Both the position numbers and the translations under genes were made by a program. From Trichomonas vaginalis G3 (taxonomy: Eukaryota; Parabasalia; Trichomonadida; Trichomonadidae), in contig NC_067204.1 of NCBI RefSeq assembly GCF_026262505.1, positions 25,699,300-25,763,299 on the forward strand: a stretch of DNA of 64,000 nt, given 5' to 3'. Numbering within the stretch: the stretch's first letter is position 1; every line of letters begins with the position of its first letter. This document shows positions 39,233 to 50,280 of this stretch, one piece after another. Under the pieces are notes generated by a model. That model was not told the origin of the DNA and searched no databases. It worked only from the letters and a program-made list of their open reading frames with translations.

Positions 39233-39271
39233 TGAAATTTAAGTTCTCAATTTGAGATCTCAGATTTTAAA

Positions 39272-41986
39272 ATGTCGAGCAAAGCATCTCCAAAGAGGAG
39301 TAAGAAACCACGCGTAGAAGATATCGATCCAGATTTGCTTCCACCAGAGATGACACACGTTGGACCTCATGATCCTGTTACAAATTACTTTACTGATGAT
39401 GATCCAAAGTCTGTTTTAGAAAAATTCGCTGATTTTTACGAAAAGAGACCAAAGATTGCAGTTAGAGAGCTCGTAAACGCAATTGTCTTTATTGCCGGCT
39501 CTAAGTATGAAATAACTGAAACCCAATTTCTCAAGTCTCAATACGAAATAGTTATGGATGAGATCGAAAAGACACTCCAAGACAACAACGAAGAGAGTGA
39601 AGTCTCTAAAACCCTTACAAATTCATCCTCAAAATCTCATGATTTTTGGATTGACCTTGGTAATGCTTTAATTGTATGCAAAGGTCTCTTTAAAGACGAA
39701 TTTGATACATTCAAATCATGGTGCTTTAACTTCTGTGACTCAAAAATCAGAGTTCTTCGTCAATCAGCTACAGTTGCTGTTTTAGCACTTACAGAGTTCC
39801 TTGCTGACAGCATGAGGAATGCAGATAGCAGTATAGAAAAGCTCGAAAAGGAATCAAACAAGTCTGCAGTAAAGAAGAGACAATTAAAAGATTTCCAAGA
39901 TGAAAAGAGCTCTGCTAAAGCACTCATCATGGAATTCTTTACAACAGTCATCAAGACTCGTATACGCGATACTAACAATGAGCTTAGAATCCTTTGCACA
40001 AAAGTTATTTACGATTTATCTTCAATTGTTCCAGAATTCAGAGATGACAACTTCATGAAATACATCGGCACAAGCTTGCAAGATGATAATGCCCGTGTTA
40101 AGAAGGAAGGCCTTAAACTTGCTAAAAATTTACTTGAAAAATGTGATGATGAGGATGAAATAAAGAAGATTACGCCATTCTTCAAGAGAAACATCGGCAG
40201 CATCATTAGCCTATGCGATGATAACGATAATGGCTTAGTTATTCCAGCATTTGAATTATTAACTCAATTATCAAACAAGAAAATGCTCAGAGATGCTGAA
40301 AAGGCCGATGTTGTCTTCAAGATTACAGCAGATGATAGTGCAAACGTTAGAAATGCTGCCGCAAAGTTCTTTTCTCAAATTCACTTTGCAGTTCCAAAGA
40401 AGAAAGGAAGTGCAAACCAAGAACTCTTTGAAGGACACATTCGTAAGTTTGCAGAGCTTTGCTCCGACTTTTCTGTTCATGCAATTCAAAATTCTGTTGA
40501 AGCCTTCTTTAAGACGATGAAAGCTCTTCAGGAGTTTGAGCTCATGGCACAAATCATTCTTTCCGAGGATGACGAAGATGAAGTCCCTATTTTTGGTCAC
40601 ATTTTGGCAGCCGCTGCAAAATCTGCTGGAGAAAAGGATCATAAGTCAGTTCCAGACATGACTGCTGCTATTATTGGTCATTTCACAAGCATCATTGATA
40701 AATATAACAAGAATGAAGAGTTAATTTCTGAATTAATCGAATGTTCACAGTATTTCGACTTAGGATCGATCGAAAAGGCTGCAGGATCAAAGGTATTCAA
40801 AGACTTTATGAAAGCATTCCATAATCTCTTCATTAAATCCGATTCAAAGGTTATTTATAATAATATTATCAAATCTCTTGTTAGATGGTCTCAAAACGAA
40901 GACATTCCATCAAAGCTGAAGAAGGAAGTCGATAACGAGATCAATAATCTCAAGAAGGAGTTCAAGAACCCCAAGAAAGATGCAGAAAAGTTCGCAAAAC
41001 TTTTAGCAATTGTCACTTTTTACGATTTAAGTGGAGATGAAGAATTACGAGACATGCTTAAGGAGTCAATTGATGTCTGTGATGAAGACGCATCTGCACT
41101 TGCCTTAGAATGTCTTGAAAACATTTTCAAATGGGATGTTATGAGAATTAAGAACGATGAAGACCAGAAGATGGATTATACACGCGAATTCAACAGTTTC
41201 TTATCACTCTTCTCATTAAAACTTCATAATGATGATATTGACGTGAAGGAAGCTGCATTCAAATGCTTATCTACTTTAATCTCACTTGCAAGACTAGCAG
41301 GACAGAAGCCAGTTGATGATACAACAGTTTCTATCTTCTTCAAAGCCTTCCACGAGCTCAAAAACAAAGAAATTCTCTTCCAATGGTTTACACGTCCATT
41401 AACATGCGGCGCTGTTGATTCTAAGTACGCTGTTCATGTTCTCTGGTACACACAGGATAACGCATTGAAGGGAGAAGTCAAGAATTTCATGACAAATGTT
41501 TCAGATATTTTCCCAGTTGACGGAACAGAGCTCGGAAACTTAGTACGAACTCTTAAATACAACGAAAATAAACTCAAAGCAGCCATGAAGGTCATTGCAA
41601 GAAAGATTACTCCAAGAGGTGCAATTGACTCATGGTTGGACGAACCAGATGACTCTTTGCTTCCTATTTACGCTCCTGTTCTAGAGATAATTGACAGGAA
41701 TGACGCAGAGCTCCTTGAAGATAGAGATGGAATTACTCCGCAGACAAAGGAAGTTCTTTCGAAGAGAGCTCACGGAAAGAAATTGTCTGCAGCCGATTTC
41801 GTCGTTAAAAGCAAATCTAAGAAGTCAAAGTCTTCTTCTGAAGCTTCATCTTCGTCATCATCTTCATCTGCTTCTGCATCATCAGATTCTTCAAGTGATA
41901 ATGAAGATTCTGATTCCGATGACAAGACTTCATCAACATCGTCAGAGAAATCAAACAGTAGTGATTCGAACCAAACAAGTGATTAA
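39272..41986 (+). CDS. SCC3: Cohesin subunit SCC3/STAG
   Basis: 904 residues. After a short basic N-terminus come a STAG-type segment (FWIDLGNALIVCKGLF... about 125-150) and the stromalin conservative region at about 230-330: TRIRDTNNELRILCTKVIYDL, FRDDNFMKYIGTSLQDDNARV, KKEGLKLAKNLL. This matches SA/Scc3 (RD..PEIR..C...L, D.YLKY.GW.L.D....VR...L). HEAT-like helices follow to about 830. The C-terminal tail is almost all Ser, Asp and Glu (SSSSSSSSASASSDSSSDN), a likely CK2 target. SCC3 binds the SMC1/SMC3/SCC1 ring and loads it on chromatin. Upstream E2F-type sites suggest S-phase control (inference). Confidence 0.87.
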   Translation: MSSKASPKRSKKPRVEDIDPDLLPPEMTHVGPHDPVTNYFTDDDPKSVLEKFADFYEKRPKIAVRELVNAIVFIAGSKYEITETQFLKSQYEIVMDEIEKTLQDNNEESEVSKTLTNSSSKSHDFWIDLGNALIVCKGLFKDEFDTFKSWCFNFCDSKIRVLRQSATVAVLALTEFLADSMRNADSSIEKLEKESNKSAVKKRQLKDFQDEKSSAKALIMEFFTTVIKTRIRDTNNELRILCTKVIYDLSSIVPEFRDDNFMKYIGTSLQDDNARVKKEGLKLAKNLLEKCDDEDEIKKITPFFKRNIGSIISLCDDNDNGLVIPAFELLTQLSNKKMLRDAEKADVVFKITADDSANVRNAAAKFFSQIHFAVPKKKGSANQELFEGHIRKFAELCSDFSVHAIQNSVEAFFKTMKALQEFELMAQIILSEDDEDEVPIFGHILAAAAKSAGEKDHKSVPDMTAAIIGHFTSIIDKYNKNEELISELIECSQYFDLGSIEKAAGSKVFKDFMKAFHNLFIKSDSKVIYNNIIKSLVRWSQNEDIPSKLKKEVDNEINNLKKEFKNPKKDAEKFAKLLAIVTFYDLSGDEELRDMLKESIDVCDEDASALALECLENIFKWDVMRIKNDEDQKMDYTREFNSFLSLFSLKLHNDDIDVKEAAFKCLSTLISLARLAGQKPVDDTTVSIFFKAFHELKNKEILFQWFTRPLTCGAVDSKYAVHVLWYTQDNALKGEVKNFMTNVSDIFPVDGTELGNLVRTLKYNENKLKAAMKVIARKITPRGAIDSWLDEPDDSLLPIYAPVLEIIDRNDAELLEDRDGITPQTKEVLSKRAHGKKLSAADFVVKSKSKKSKSSSEASSSSSSSSASASSDSSSDNEDSDSDDKTSSTSSEKSNSSDSNQTSD

Positions 41987-42576
41987 AAAATAAAAAAACT
42001 TGATATTTGTCTTATTAAAATACCAAAAAGATTTATATTTTCTTTGCATTTTATTTCTATTTTTGCATTTTTCCGAATCGAAATCATTTTCCAGTTTTTG
42101 AATCATCAAAATCTTGCTAAAATGAGAAAGAAGAAAGCTGCAATTATATAGCAATTGAATATTCGCTTTCGAAACAAAATCACTTCCAATCATAATTGCG
42201 AAATTTTTCACTATATTTTTCAATAATTGAAATTAATTAGTTATTAATAAAATCATAGAATACTTTCCAAATTTTCAACTTTCGAATGCTTTCTAATTTT
42301 AGACTTATCAAATTTTGAGAAGGAACCATGGTTTACTCAGAAATCTGAAAAGTAAAATTTATTTCAGATATTATTTACTAATAATGATCTGGCTATTTTT
42401 TTATAAACCAAATGGTTTGATTGACACACAAAATTGAGAATATCAATTTTACATCGTCAAACAATTTCTCTGCAATCAACTGCATTCAACCAGTATTATT
42501 CAAATATTGATAAAACAAATAGTTTTTACAATTTTGAATCTTCAAGATCAAGTGGTATTTTTTGTCACAATTTTGA
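41987..42576. other. Spacer; right end holds out-of-frame remains of the next gene
   Basis: AT-rich. At 42434-42576 a different frame reads IFCHNFDVTKFSKQL, which has a counterpart upstream of the copy at 45694-46689, so the original gene began further up. Confidence 0.5.
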
Positions 42577-43584
42577 TGTTACAAAATTCTCGAAACAATT
42601 AGAGACGAATGGTATGAAATATTTCATCAAAATTTCACAGGCGAACGTAGCAGTGAAAGCAAGAAATACGATTCTGTTAATGGCGATTTTTATGTAATAA
42701 ATGTTCTATTTCAAAAAATCGATGCTCCCACCATACTTTTAGACAATAATAATGATGCTAGATCTCTCATTTCTACATGTACATTCTTTAATTTAACAAA
42801 TGACAAAAAACATGACAGATCAATTGTTCATATTATAATACGTGATAGTGTATTAATTAAAGTTTGTAGTACTGATTCATGCGCTTATAATTATATATCA
42901 GATAATTGGAAAAATGGAATATTTTCGACAATAAAATCTCAAAATGGCTTAAATTATTACAATCAAATTTCGATGACAAATAATAATAAAGGTCAGTTAA
43001 ATGGAGAAAATGGATTAAGTATTCTAAGTGGAAATCTAACATTCTCGAATAATAATATTAGCAATAATTATGCATCTAAGCATTCAGCTTTTTATTCAAC
43101 TGCAGGTGGTAATATAAATTTTTCAATTATAACAAAGAATGCTGCAGAATCAAAAATATGTGGCTTTAATAATGGTGGTGAATTATCCTATTCATATGTT
43201 TCATTCATTAAAAATAAAGTTCTTACAACAGATGACATTAATAGACAAACTCTATCTTATGGAATTATTAGATCTAGTAATGCAAACAGCTCTTTTTCAT
43301 TCTGTTATTTTGCTGACAATGAACTTGCTAATAATACTTTATTTGGAACACAAAAAGAAACTGACAAAATTATATTAGACAAGTGTATTATGGTTTGTGA
43401 AAATAATCAAACTCATATTGGAAATGGAAAATTTGTATATAATAATCCTCAATCACCTAAAATTATCATTGACTTCCATTCAACAGGATTCTGTCCTGGA
43501 CACAAATACATTCATTTACCAAAAATAACTGATTCGAAATTCAAAGAAATGCTTCAGCGAACAAGAATTACAAGAAGAAGATGA
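42577..43584 (+). pseudogene. Beta-helix-like trichomonad surface protein, 5' end lost (copy 1)
   Basis: An open frame of 336 codons that begins just after TGA (42574-42576) and has no ATG until deep inside, so the true start is gone. The sequence is Asn/Ser-rich with repeated short strands of the polymorphic outer membrane protein type (FSNNNISNNYASKHSAFYS, FSFCYFADNELANN, NLTFSNNN). It ends in a conserved STGFCPGHKYIHLPKI block and a basic tail, with no membrane anchor. It is closely related to the minus-strand copy at 45694-46689. A role at the cell surface is suspected by its resemblance to Pmp-like proteins; not certain. Confidence 0.6.
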
Positions 43585-44348
43585 AAATTAGAGAATATAT
43601 AGTTATTTTAATATAACAAACTCTTATAATTTATCATTAATATATATCATAAGAATAAAAAATAAATTATTGAAGAATTGAAGTACCATCAAACTCTATG
43701 GTTTTATTAATAGAACATTCTCCAACATTCATCTGGGAAAGTTATGAGCTCCATTATATTATATACTTCCTACTTGGTTGATATTTTGCATTTAGTGATA
43801 GTTTCTAGTTTTAGATAGATTTCAATAATTTTATCATATAGGAAGTTTTAAAGAATGGAATCAACAATATATCGTTGAAAAAACAGAATTTTATAGTAGG
43901 AAGGTTCCATACTTTTAGAATTATAACTTTTCATTTGATTCTTTTTGAGGCATTACTCATTTATGCAGAAGATTGACGAGTTGAGAATATAAACTGGATT
44001 GGGATTTCATTTTCTTTGATTAGCATCATTGATGGATGATTGATTTATTGGTCATTGTACATTTGCAAGATAATGACAAGCATCATTAGTTTGTTATTGG
44101 GATTGATCAATTAAAATTTTGTGAAGTATCTTCATCTTATAAATGTTATATTTTTGAAAGGAGGAAGAAGAACCATAGAAGGTTAGGAGTTTTCAATCAT
44201 GAATAATACCTTTTGAGTTTGAATTTCTCTGAAAGTATTATGAGTTAGGTAAATTTTACTAAAACTAAGTTAACACAGAGTAGTTACACATTTTTTTTAT
44301 TAGATGATTGGGAGTTTTCATTTTTGTAAAATTTTTACCAAAAATTTT
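43585..44348. other. Spacer, no gene seen
   Basis: 0.76 kb, AT-rich. The next gene's open frame reaches back to a TTG at 44304; comparison with the copy at 48603 sets the start at 44349. Confidence 0.5.
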
Positions 44349-45716
44349 ATGAGTTTGAATTTGGAAGATATTGGTCAAAATATTGAACGATATATAAATG
44401 ACGACAAGTTTCTATCATCATTAAAAGCTAACCAAATCTGCAAAATCCTTGACAATTCACGTTTAACATCCAGTCAGTATTCAACTTTATTTTTTAATCT
44501 TTCTAAATATTTTGGCAAAGTTGATATGCTTATCATTCTTAGTCACGCACACACCGACACATTCCAAACTCGAAATGATGCTCGTCTTGTTTCCGACACA
44601 ATCTCATCCGTTCTTGGCATTAACACACTAAATAATTTGTTTTCTTTTTACGAAACATCACAAAAAACTGAACCAGAAGAAAAGAAAATCGCTGTCATTG
44701 TCCAAACTTCAGCTGTAGACAAAAAAGTATTTCAAATTAGCCCTGACAAAACAATTCTTGACCTCAAAAACCTTATTTACCAAGAACTATCCATTAGACC
44801 CGAAGATGAAGAATTGTGTGATGATCAATATTTTGATGAAAATGAAAAATTAAAAACTCTCAGTATTAGAGATGGTTCATCTTTATACTTGGTTTTCAAT
44901 ACTGCAAGACCCTACTCCAACGAATTTAAGATTAATATTAAGACTCTCACAGGAAAATGTTTTACGATCGACAAAGTTAACAAAGATACAAGAGTTATCG
45001 ACGTAAAGAACAGAATTAGAATCAAAGAAGGAATGTGCATAGGACAGCAACGCTTAATTTTTGCGGGCAATCAGTTACAAAATAACGACACGCTAGGTTA
45101 TTATAAAATTCAAAAAGATGCAACACTTCATTTAGTTTTAAGACTTGCTGGTGCAAAACCAGTTATTTATTTGTATCCAGAGGAAGAAACAGATGTCACA
45201 GTCAACATCAAAGCAAAGGATGGTGAATTTTCATTTGTTTATCCATCATTTGATCATGATAGTACATGGCATGTTCATGCATTTCCAAATGGTGATCTTG
45301 TCCATCATGGTCATCATCATCCATGTCTTTTCTGGGAAAGTCTTTTCTACCCATCATTTGATAATAACAATGGTAATAACAATGATAATGAAAATGATAA
45401 TGAGAATAGAGAAGGCTTTGTTATCGAAGGTCGTCAAGTTGTTTCATTCTTTGAAGATACTCTTCGTCATATTAATCTTTCCGATCGTGAGATCTTCGAC
45501 TTTATTACATTTTGGTGTCCTAAACTTATCGACATGAAATACATCAAGATCACATTCCACTTCGACGACTATTGTTCACAGTTTCCTCTTTCTATTTCTC
45601 CATCTCCTCGACACGTCAACCGTATTTTCTTTTGTGCTACTCCTCTTTCAACACATATTTCTCTTCGACGTCCAAATCTTCCTATAATTTTTATCACCTC
45701 TTTCTTTTATGTTTAA
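44349..45716 (+). CDS. Ubiquitin-like/KPVIYLYP fusion protein, copy A, 3' truncated
   Basis: 455 residues starting [16 protein letters not shown], aligned with MDLNLEDIG of copy B. Domains: a helical N-domain (1-100; [40 protein letters not shown]), a divergent ubiquitin-like domain (about 112-190), and a second ubiquitin-like domain (about 197-270; [38 protein letters not shown]). The C-domain starts [17 protein letters not shown] and holds [18 protein letters not shown] and [16 protein letters not shown]. The last part of that domain ([14 protein letters not shown] in copies C and E) is missing: after LRRPNLP at about 45684 the sequence switches to the 3' flank of the neighbouring minus-strand gene and stops 32 bases later. 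The 3' end overlaps that gene by 23 bases. Confidence 0.8.
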   Translation: MSLNLEDIGQNIERYINDDKFLSSLKANQICKILDNSRLTSSQYSTLFFNLSKYFGKVDMLIILSHAHTDTFQTRNDARLVSDTISSVLGINTLNNLFSFYETSQKTEPEEKKIAVIVQTSAVDKKVFQISPDKTILDLKNLIYQELSIRPEDEELCDDQYFDENEKLKTLSIRDGSSLYLVFNTARPYSNEFKINIKTLTGKCFTIDKVNKDTRVIDVKNRIRIKEGMCIGQQRLIFAGNQLQNNDTLGYYKIQKDATLHLVLRLAGAKPVIYLYPEEETDVTVNIKAKDGEFSFVYPSFDHDSTWHVHAFPNGDLVHHGHHHPCLFWESLFYPSFDNNNGNNNDNENDNENREGFVIEGRQVVSFFEDTLRHINLSDREIFDFITFWCPKLIDMKYIKITFHFDDYCSQFPLSISPSPRHVNRIFFCATPLSTHISLRRPNLPIIFITSFFYV

Positions 45717-46689
45717 TTTGTTTCAGTAGCTCTTTGAAATTCGAATCAGTTATTTTTGGTAAATGAATGTATTTGTGTCCAGGACAGAATCCTGTTGATT
45801 GGAAATCGATGATAATTTCAGGGGATCGAGGATTATTATATACAAATTTTCCATTTCCAATATGAGTTTGATTATTTTCACAAACCATAATGCACTTGTC
45901 TAATATAATTTGATCAGTTCCCAACTGTGTTCCAAATAAAGTATTGTTAGCAAGTTCATTGTCAGCAAAATAACAGAATGAAAAATAACTATTAGCACTA
46001 CTAGATCTAATAATTCCATATGAAAGCCTAGATGATGAACCATAATTGTCATCTGTTGAAAGTACTTTATTTTTAATGAATGAAACATATGAATAGGATA
46101 ATTCACCGCCTCCAAAAAAGCCACATATTTTTGATTCGGCTGAATTCTTTGTTATAATTGAAAAATTTATATTACCACCTGCAGATGAATAAAAAGCAGA
46201 ATGTTTAGATGCATAATTATTGCTGATATTATTATTCGAGAATGATAGATTTCCACTTTTAATACTTAATCCATTTTGTCCATTTAACTGGCCTTTATTA
46301 TTTTCTGTAATCGAAATTTGATTGTAATAATTTAAACCTTTTTGAGATCCGATTGTTGAAAATATGCTGCCATCTTTATAATTAGCGTTTGAACAGGATT
46401 TGTAACTACAAATTTTAATTAATGCACTTTCATCGAGTTGAATATAAATTATTGTTCCATCGTTGTTTGTTAAATCGGCGAAGGTACAAGTGGAAATGAG
46501 AGATCTTTTATTAGAATTAGATTGAGTAACTTTGATTGCATAGCTTCCTAATCCCTGAAAAAGAACGCATTTGACATAAAAATCGTTATTAGACAGAGTA
46601 TATTGCTTGTTAGTATTGTTGCATATACCATTGAAATCCGTGTGGAATATACTGTACCATTCATCATTAATTGTTGCGTGAAATTCCAA
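45694..46689 (-). pseudogene. Beta-helix-like trichomonad surface protein, 5' end lost (copy 2)
   Basis: About 331 codons, near-identical in its second half to copy 1 at 42577-43584 (FSNNNISNNYASKHSAFYS, STGFCPGHKYIHLPKITDS). The frame begins directly after TGA with TTG; there is no in-frame ATG before residue 270. Upstream another frame reads STGIF then a stop, the counterpart of the out-of-frame piece before copy 1, so both copies share the same damaged start. Tail-to-tail and overlapping by 23 bases with copy A of the ubiquitin-like fusion. Confidence 0.6.
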
Positions 46690-47560
46690 TCATCAGAATT
46701 TAGTCAAAAAATTCCAGTCGATTATGAAAAATCAAAGTTGTTTAACATTTTTCAGGATATAGTATATTTTTACTTCTTCCATGACACAAAATTTGAATAT
46801 CGATGTAAAAAAGTTCTCAAACGAGAGAGGGTCAAAGTTGCTATTTGTCACTTTTCCACAAGAATATAATGGAGAAAAAGTTATCATATAGTTGATCTCA
46901 TTCACTGAGGTGAGAGATGCATGTAGTGTAATTTGATAAACAGTGGGATTGCTGCTCTAAGTCCTAGGTTCGAGACACATTGGCTTCATTTTTCTCTTTT
47001 TTATGGACGTAAACTATTCAATTTTTGTGTTCTCCATTCAAATTTCAGAATTTTTTTTGCAGATTTCACGCTACATTCGAAGTTACCTTTTGTAACAACC
47101 ACCACTGCCTACGAAAGACGAAAGTGTGTCACGATTTCACCCGGAAATCCGACGGTTGTTTAAGAGTATGCACTTTTGTCACCTACTCGTTCTCAAACTT
47201 TGAAATAAAGCCTCAATCCTCAACCATTTGCAAGATTGAACGAAATCTTTGTACAACATTCAACCATCGATCATAAATTAGCTACAAATATAAAGATTCC
47301 TCTAAACGAAGGATTTTCCGAAATTTCCGAACAACAAATAAGGTTTGAACCTATCCATGAAAAATTAGTACAGTATGCTTCCATATTTACGAACTTTATC
47401 ATTGATGTCCCAATTAGGCTTATATTTAAAATCGTGAAATTTTCTCTTTCTATTCTGAATCCTTTAATATGAGCCATGCTCAACATCCTTGGTTATAAAT
47501 GAATAACGATGATTCAATTGCAGATTTCTAATTTAAAATAATGGCAATTGAGCAACATAT
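46690..47560. other. Spacer, no gene seen
   Basis: 0.87 kb. Several 70-80 codon frames (46603-46869, 46933-47163, 47236-47472) show no recognisable content. A tRNA-like B-box (GGTTCGAGACA near 46968) lacks tRNA folding. Confidence 0.5.
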
Positions 47561-47820
47561 TTAGAAATAAAACAACATTTTATTTGAGGAGTAGTGATGA
47601 TGACCATGATGGACAAGATCACCACTTGGAAATGCATGAACATGCCATGTGCTATCATGATCAAATGATGGATAAACAAATGAAAATTCACCATCCTTTG
47701 CTTTGATGTTGACTGTGACATCCGTTTCTTCCTCTGGATACAAATATATAACTGGTTTTCCACCTCATTTGCTTCAATCTCATTATCATTGATGGTTTTG
47801 CCATTCTGGAGCTGCTTCAT
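47561..47820 (-). pseudogene. Remnant of the ubiquitin-like and KPVIYLYP domains (copy B, 3' part)
   Basis: On the minus strand, KQLQNGKTINDNEIEANEV (end of a ubiquitin-like domain) is followed after a one-base frame change by [15 protein letters not shown] and then [18 protein letters not shown], after which similarity stops. It lies about 100 bases beyond the stop of the N-terminal half of copy B, with no start of its own. Confidence 0.75.
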
Positions 47821-47922
47821 AACATGTATTAAACGCTTGGTATCGTTTCGGTATCTTTTATTTAATTAACAAATTATATAATTTTGTTATGATTAAAAAA
47901 TCATTTTGTGTTGATGTGGTTA

Positions 47923-48603
47923 TCAATTTTTGGTATTTTCTTCTTCTTCTTCGCCGTCGTCATCGTCGTCGTTTTCTTCTTCTTCTTCATTAATGTTTTC
48001 ATCCTCTTCATTATTAGAGGATCCTTCTCTGCAGCTGCAGCGATTTGATGGGTGACTATGGTCTTCAGTTACTTCTATAAATGAATCTTGGTTAAATCTC
48101 AAATCTTTGATTTTTTGATTATCTTTAAGTAGAGTTCTTTCTAAGTATAATTGTTGAATATTGCTATCTATAGATAGATCTTCTTGAATAATGTTTTTGA
48201 GATCAGAAACTGTTGATTCTGGGCTGATTTTAATTACATGACCTAAATAATCTGAAGTACGTACGGTAATATCGATCTGATTATTGTCTGAAGTATCATC
48301 GTAAAAAGAAAATAAATTATTTAGTGTGTTAATACCAAGAACGGATGAGATTGTGTCGGAAACAAGACGAGCATCATTTCGAGTTTGGAATATGTCGGTG
48401 TGTGCGTGACTGAGAATGATAAGCATATCAACTTTACCAAAATATTTAGAAAGATTAAAAAATAAAGTTGAATACTGACTGGATGTTAAACGTGAATTGT
48501 CAAGGATCTTGCAGATTTGATTAGCTTTTAATGATGATAGGAACTTGTCGTCATCGATATATCTTTCAATATTTTGACCAATATCTTCCAAATTCAAATC
48601 CAT
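47923..48603 (-). CDS. Ubiquitin-like family protein, copy B, N-terminal half with acidic tail
   Basis: 226 residues: the helical N-domain ([16 protein letters not shown] ... [20 protein letters not shown], about 1-100) and one ubiquitin-like domain (about 110-185; ITVRTSDYLGHVIKIS, STVSDLKNIIQEDLSI). A Cys pair (NRCSCRE) and a run of about 35 Glu/Asp/Asn residues follow, ending in TAA. The second ubiquitin-like domain and the C-domain have been lost to a damaged remnant downstream (47561-47820). The acidic tail may therefore be spacer DNA now translated. Whether it is expressed cannot be seen. Confidence 0.65.
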   Translation of the reverse strand: MDLNLEDIGQNIERYIDDDKFLSSLKANQICKILDNSRLTSSQYSTLFFNLSKYFGKVDMLIILSHAHTDIFQTRNDARLVSDTISSVLGINTLNNLFSFYDDTSDNNQIDITVRTSDYLGHVIKISPESTVSDLKNIIQEDLSIDSNIQQLYLERTLLKDNQKIKDLRFNQDSFIEVTEDHSHPSNRCSCREGSSNNEEDENINEEEEENDDDDDGEEEEENTKN

Positions 48604-48821
48604 AAAATTTTTGAAAATCGGTTGAAGACTGTATATTATATGAAAAAAGGATACTATAACTATGAAATGATAAATAAATTTAACAAATTACACAGAAAAA
48701 TGACAAATCTTCTTGATATTTTGTTAATTATTCATCGTATAGAAACTCAACTGATGAAAGAAAGACAAGAGAGAATAAGTTGTTTACAATAATATTATGA
48801 AAAGAATAAATTTATAAGACT

Positions 48822-50195
48822 TCATTTGAGAATTGCTTTGTCATCTTCACTGATGATAGTGCCACCCCATTCAATAACGGTGAAACCATCACGTGAAAAT
48901 GTAGGAAGATTTGGACGTCGAAGAGAAATATGTGTTGAAAGAGGAGTAGCACAAAAGAAAATACGGTTGACGTGTCGAGGAGATGGAGAAATAGAAAGAG
49001 GAAACTGTGAACAATAGTCGTCGAAGTGGAATGTGATCTTGATGTATTTCATGTCGATAAGTTTAGGACACCAAAATGTAATAAAGTCGAAGATCTCACG
49101 ATCTGAAAGATTAATATGACGAAGAGTATCTTCAAAGAATGAAACAACTTGACGACCTTCGATAACAAAGCCTTCTCTATTCTCATTATCATTTTCATTA
49201 TCATTGTTATTACCATTGTTATTATCAAATGATGGGTAGAAAAGACTTTCCCAGAAAAGACATGGATGATGATGACCATGATGGACAAGATCACCATTTG
49301 GAAATGCATGAACATGCCATGTACTATCATGATCAAATGATGGATAAACAAATGAAAATTCATCATCCTTTGCTTTGATGCTGACTGTGACATCTGTTTC
49401 TTCCTCTGGATACAAATAAATAACTGGTTTTGCACCCCGCAATCTCAAAACTAAATGAAGTGTTGAATCTTTTTGAATTTTATAATAACCTATGCTTTTA
49501 TCTTCATCTAATTGTGCTCCAGCATAAACCAAACGCTGCTGATCCATTGGTATGCCCTCTTTGTCCTGAATTTTGTACATTATGTCTAATACTCTTAGGT
49601 CTTCACCAACATCAGGGACAGTTATATGTTTTCCTGTCAAAGTTTTGACAAAAATCTGAAATGAGTGTCCGCGAGGTAATAGCAACAGGGAGAGATATTC
49701 AATAACTGTACCATTATGAATATTGTAATATTTTAATTTTTTTTCATTTTTAAGAAACCAGTGGAAATGCAATTCGCAATCTTTGGACTCAATTGATAAC
49801 TCTTCGCCAACAATGTTTTTAAGGTCAAGAACTGTATTATTGGGGTTGATCTGATATTCTTTTTTGTCTACTGCTAAAGTTCGGACGATAACATTGATTG
49901 GTTTTTCTTCTGGTTTAGTTTTTGTTGAAGTTTCGTAAAAAGAAAACAAATTATTTAGTGTGTTAATGCCAAGAACGGATGAGATTGTGTCGGAAACAAG
50001 ACGAGCATCATTTCGAGTTTGGAATGTGTCGGTGTGTGCGTGACTAAGAATGATAAGCATATCAACTTTACCAAAATATTTAGAAAGATTAAAAAATAAA
50101 GTTGAATACTGACTGGATGTTAAACGTGAATTATCAGGGATCTTGCAGATTTGATTAGCTTTTAATGATGATAGAAACTTGTCGTCATATTTCAT
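48822..50195 (-). CDS. Ubiquitin-like/KPVIYLYP fusion protein, copy C, 5' truncated
   Basis: 457 residues from the first in-frame ATG ([19 protein letters not shown]). The first 15-20 residues of the N-domain ([14 protein letters not shown]) are missing because the sequence diverges before DDKFLSS. The rest is complete: N-domain, a divergent ubiquitin-like domain (about 102-175), and a second that is plainly ubiquitin ([51 protein letters not shown]). The C-domain ([17 protein letters not shown] ... [18 protein letters not shown] ... [20 protein letters not shown]) ends DDKAILK. Ubiquitin's terminal RGG is RGA and runs on into the C-domain, so it is unlikely to be a conjugating tag. Function unknown. 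Confidence 0.82.
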   Translation of the reverse strand: MKYDDKFLSSLKANQICKIPDNSRLTSSQYSTLFFNLSKYFGKVDMLIILSHAHTDTFQTRNDARLVSDTISSVLGINTLNNLFSFYETSTKTKPEEKPINVIVRTLAVDKKEYQINPNNTVLDLKNIVGEELSIESKDCELHFHWFLKNEKKLKYYNIHNGTVIEYLSLLLLPRGHSFQIFVKTLTGKHITVPDVGEDLRVLDIMYKIQDKEGIPMDQQRLVYAGAQLDEDKSIGYYKIQKDSTLHLVLRLRGAKPVIYLYPEEETDVTVSIKAKDDEFSFVYPSFDHDSTWHVHAFPNGDLVHHGHHHPCLFWESLFYPSFDNNNGNNNDNENDNENREGFVIEGRQVVSFFEDTLRHINLSDREIFDFITFWCPKLIDMKYIKITFHFDDYCSQFPLSISPSPRHVNRIFFCATPLSTHISLRRPNLPTFSRDGFTVIEWGGTIISEDDKAILK

Positions 50196-50280
50196 TATAG
50201 CCTTTGTTCCTAATTTGGAGTACAATATATCAACATGTATCTCAGATGAGGAACAAAATCAATAATCGGATGTTGATTAT

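Larger units (their letters stand above)
38090..39271. other. Spacer with two E2F-type sites before SCC3
   Basis: 1.2 kb, AT-rich, no gene. Two GC-core sites stand out; see the separate entries at 38981 and 39217. Confidence 0.55.

Noticed and set aside
46911-46985. tRNA or tRNA-derived SINE: A-box-like TAGTGTAATTTG and B-box-like GGTTCGAGACA 45 bases apart
   Set aside because: No acceptor, anticodon or T stem can be formed around the boxes, and there is only one copy in the window.
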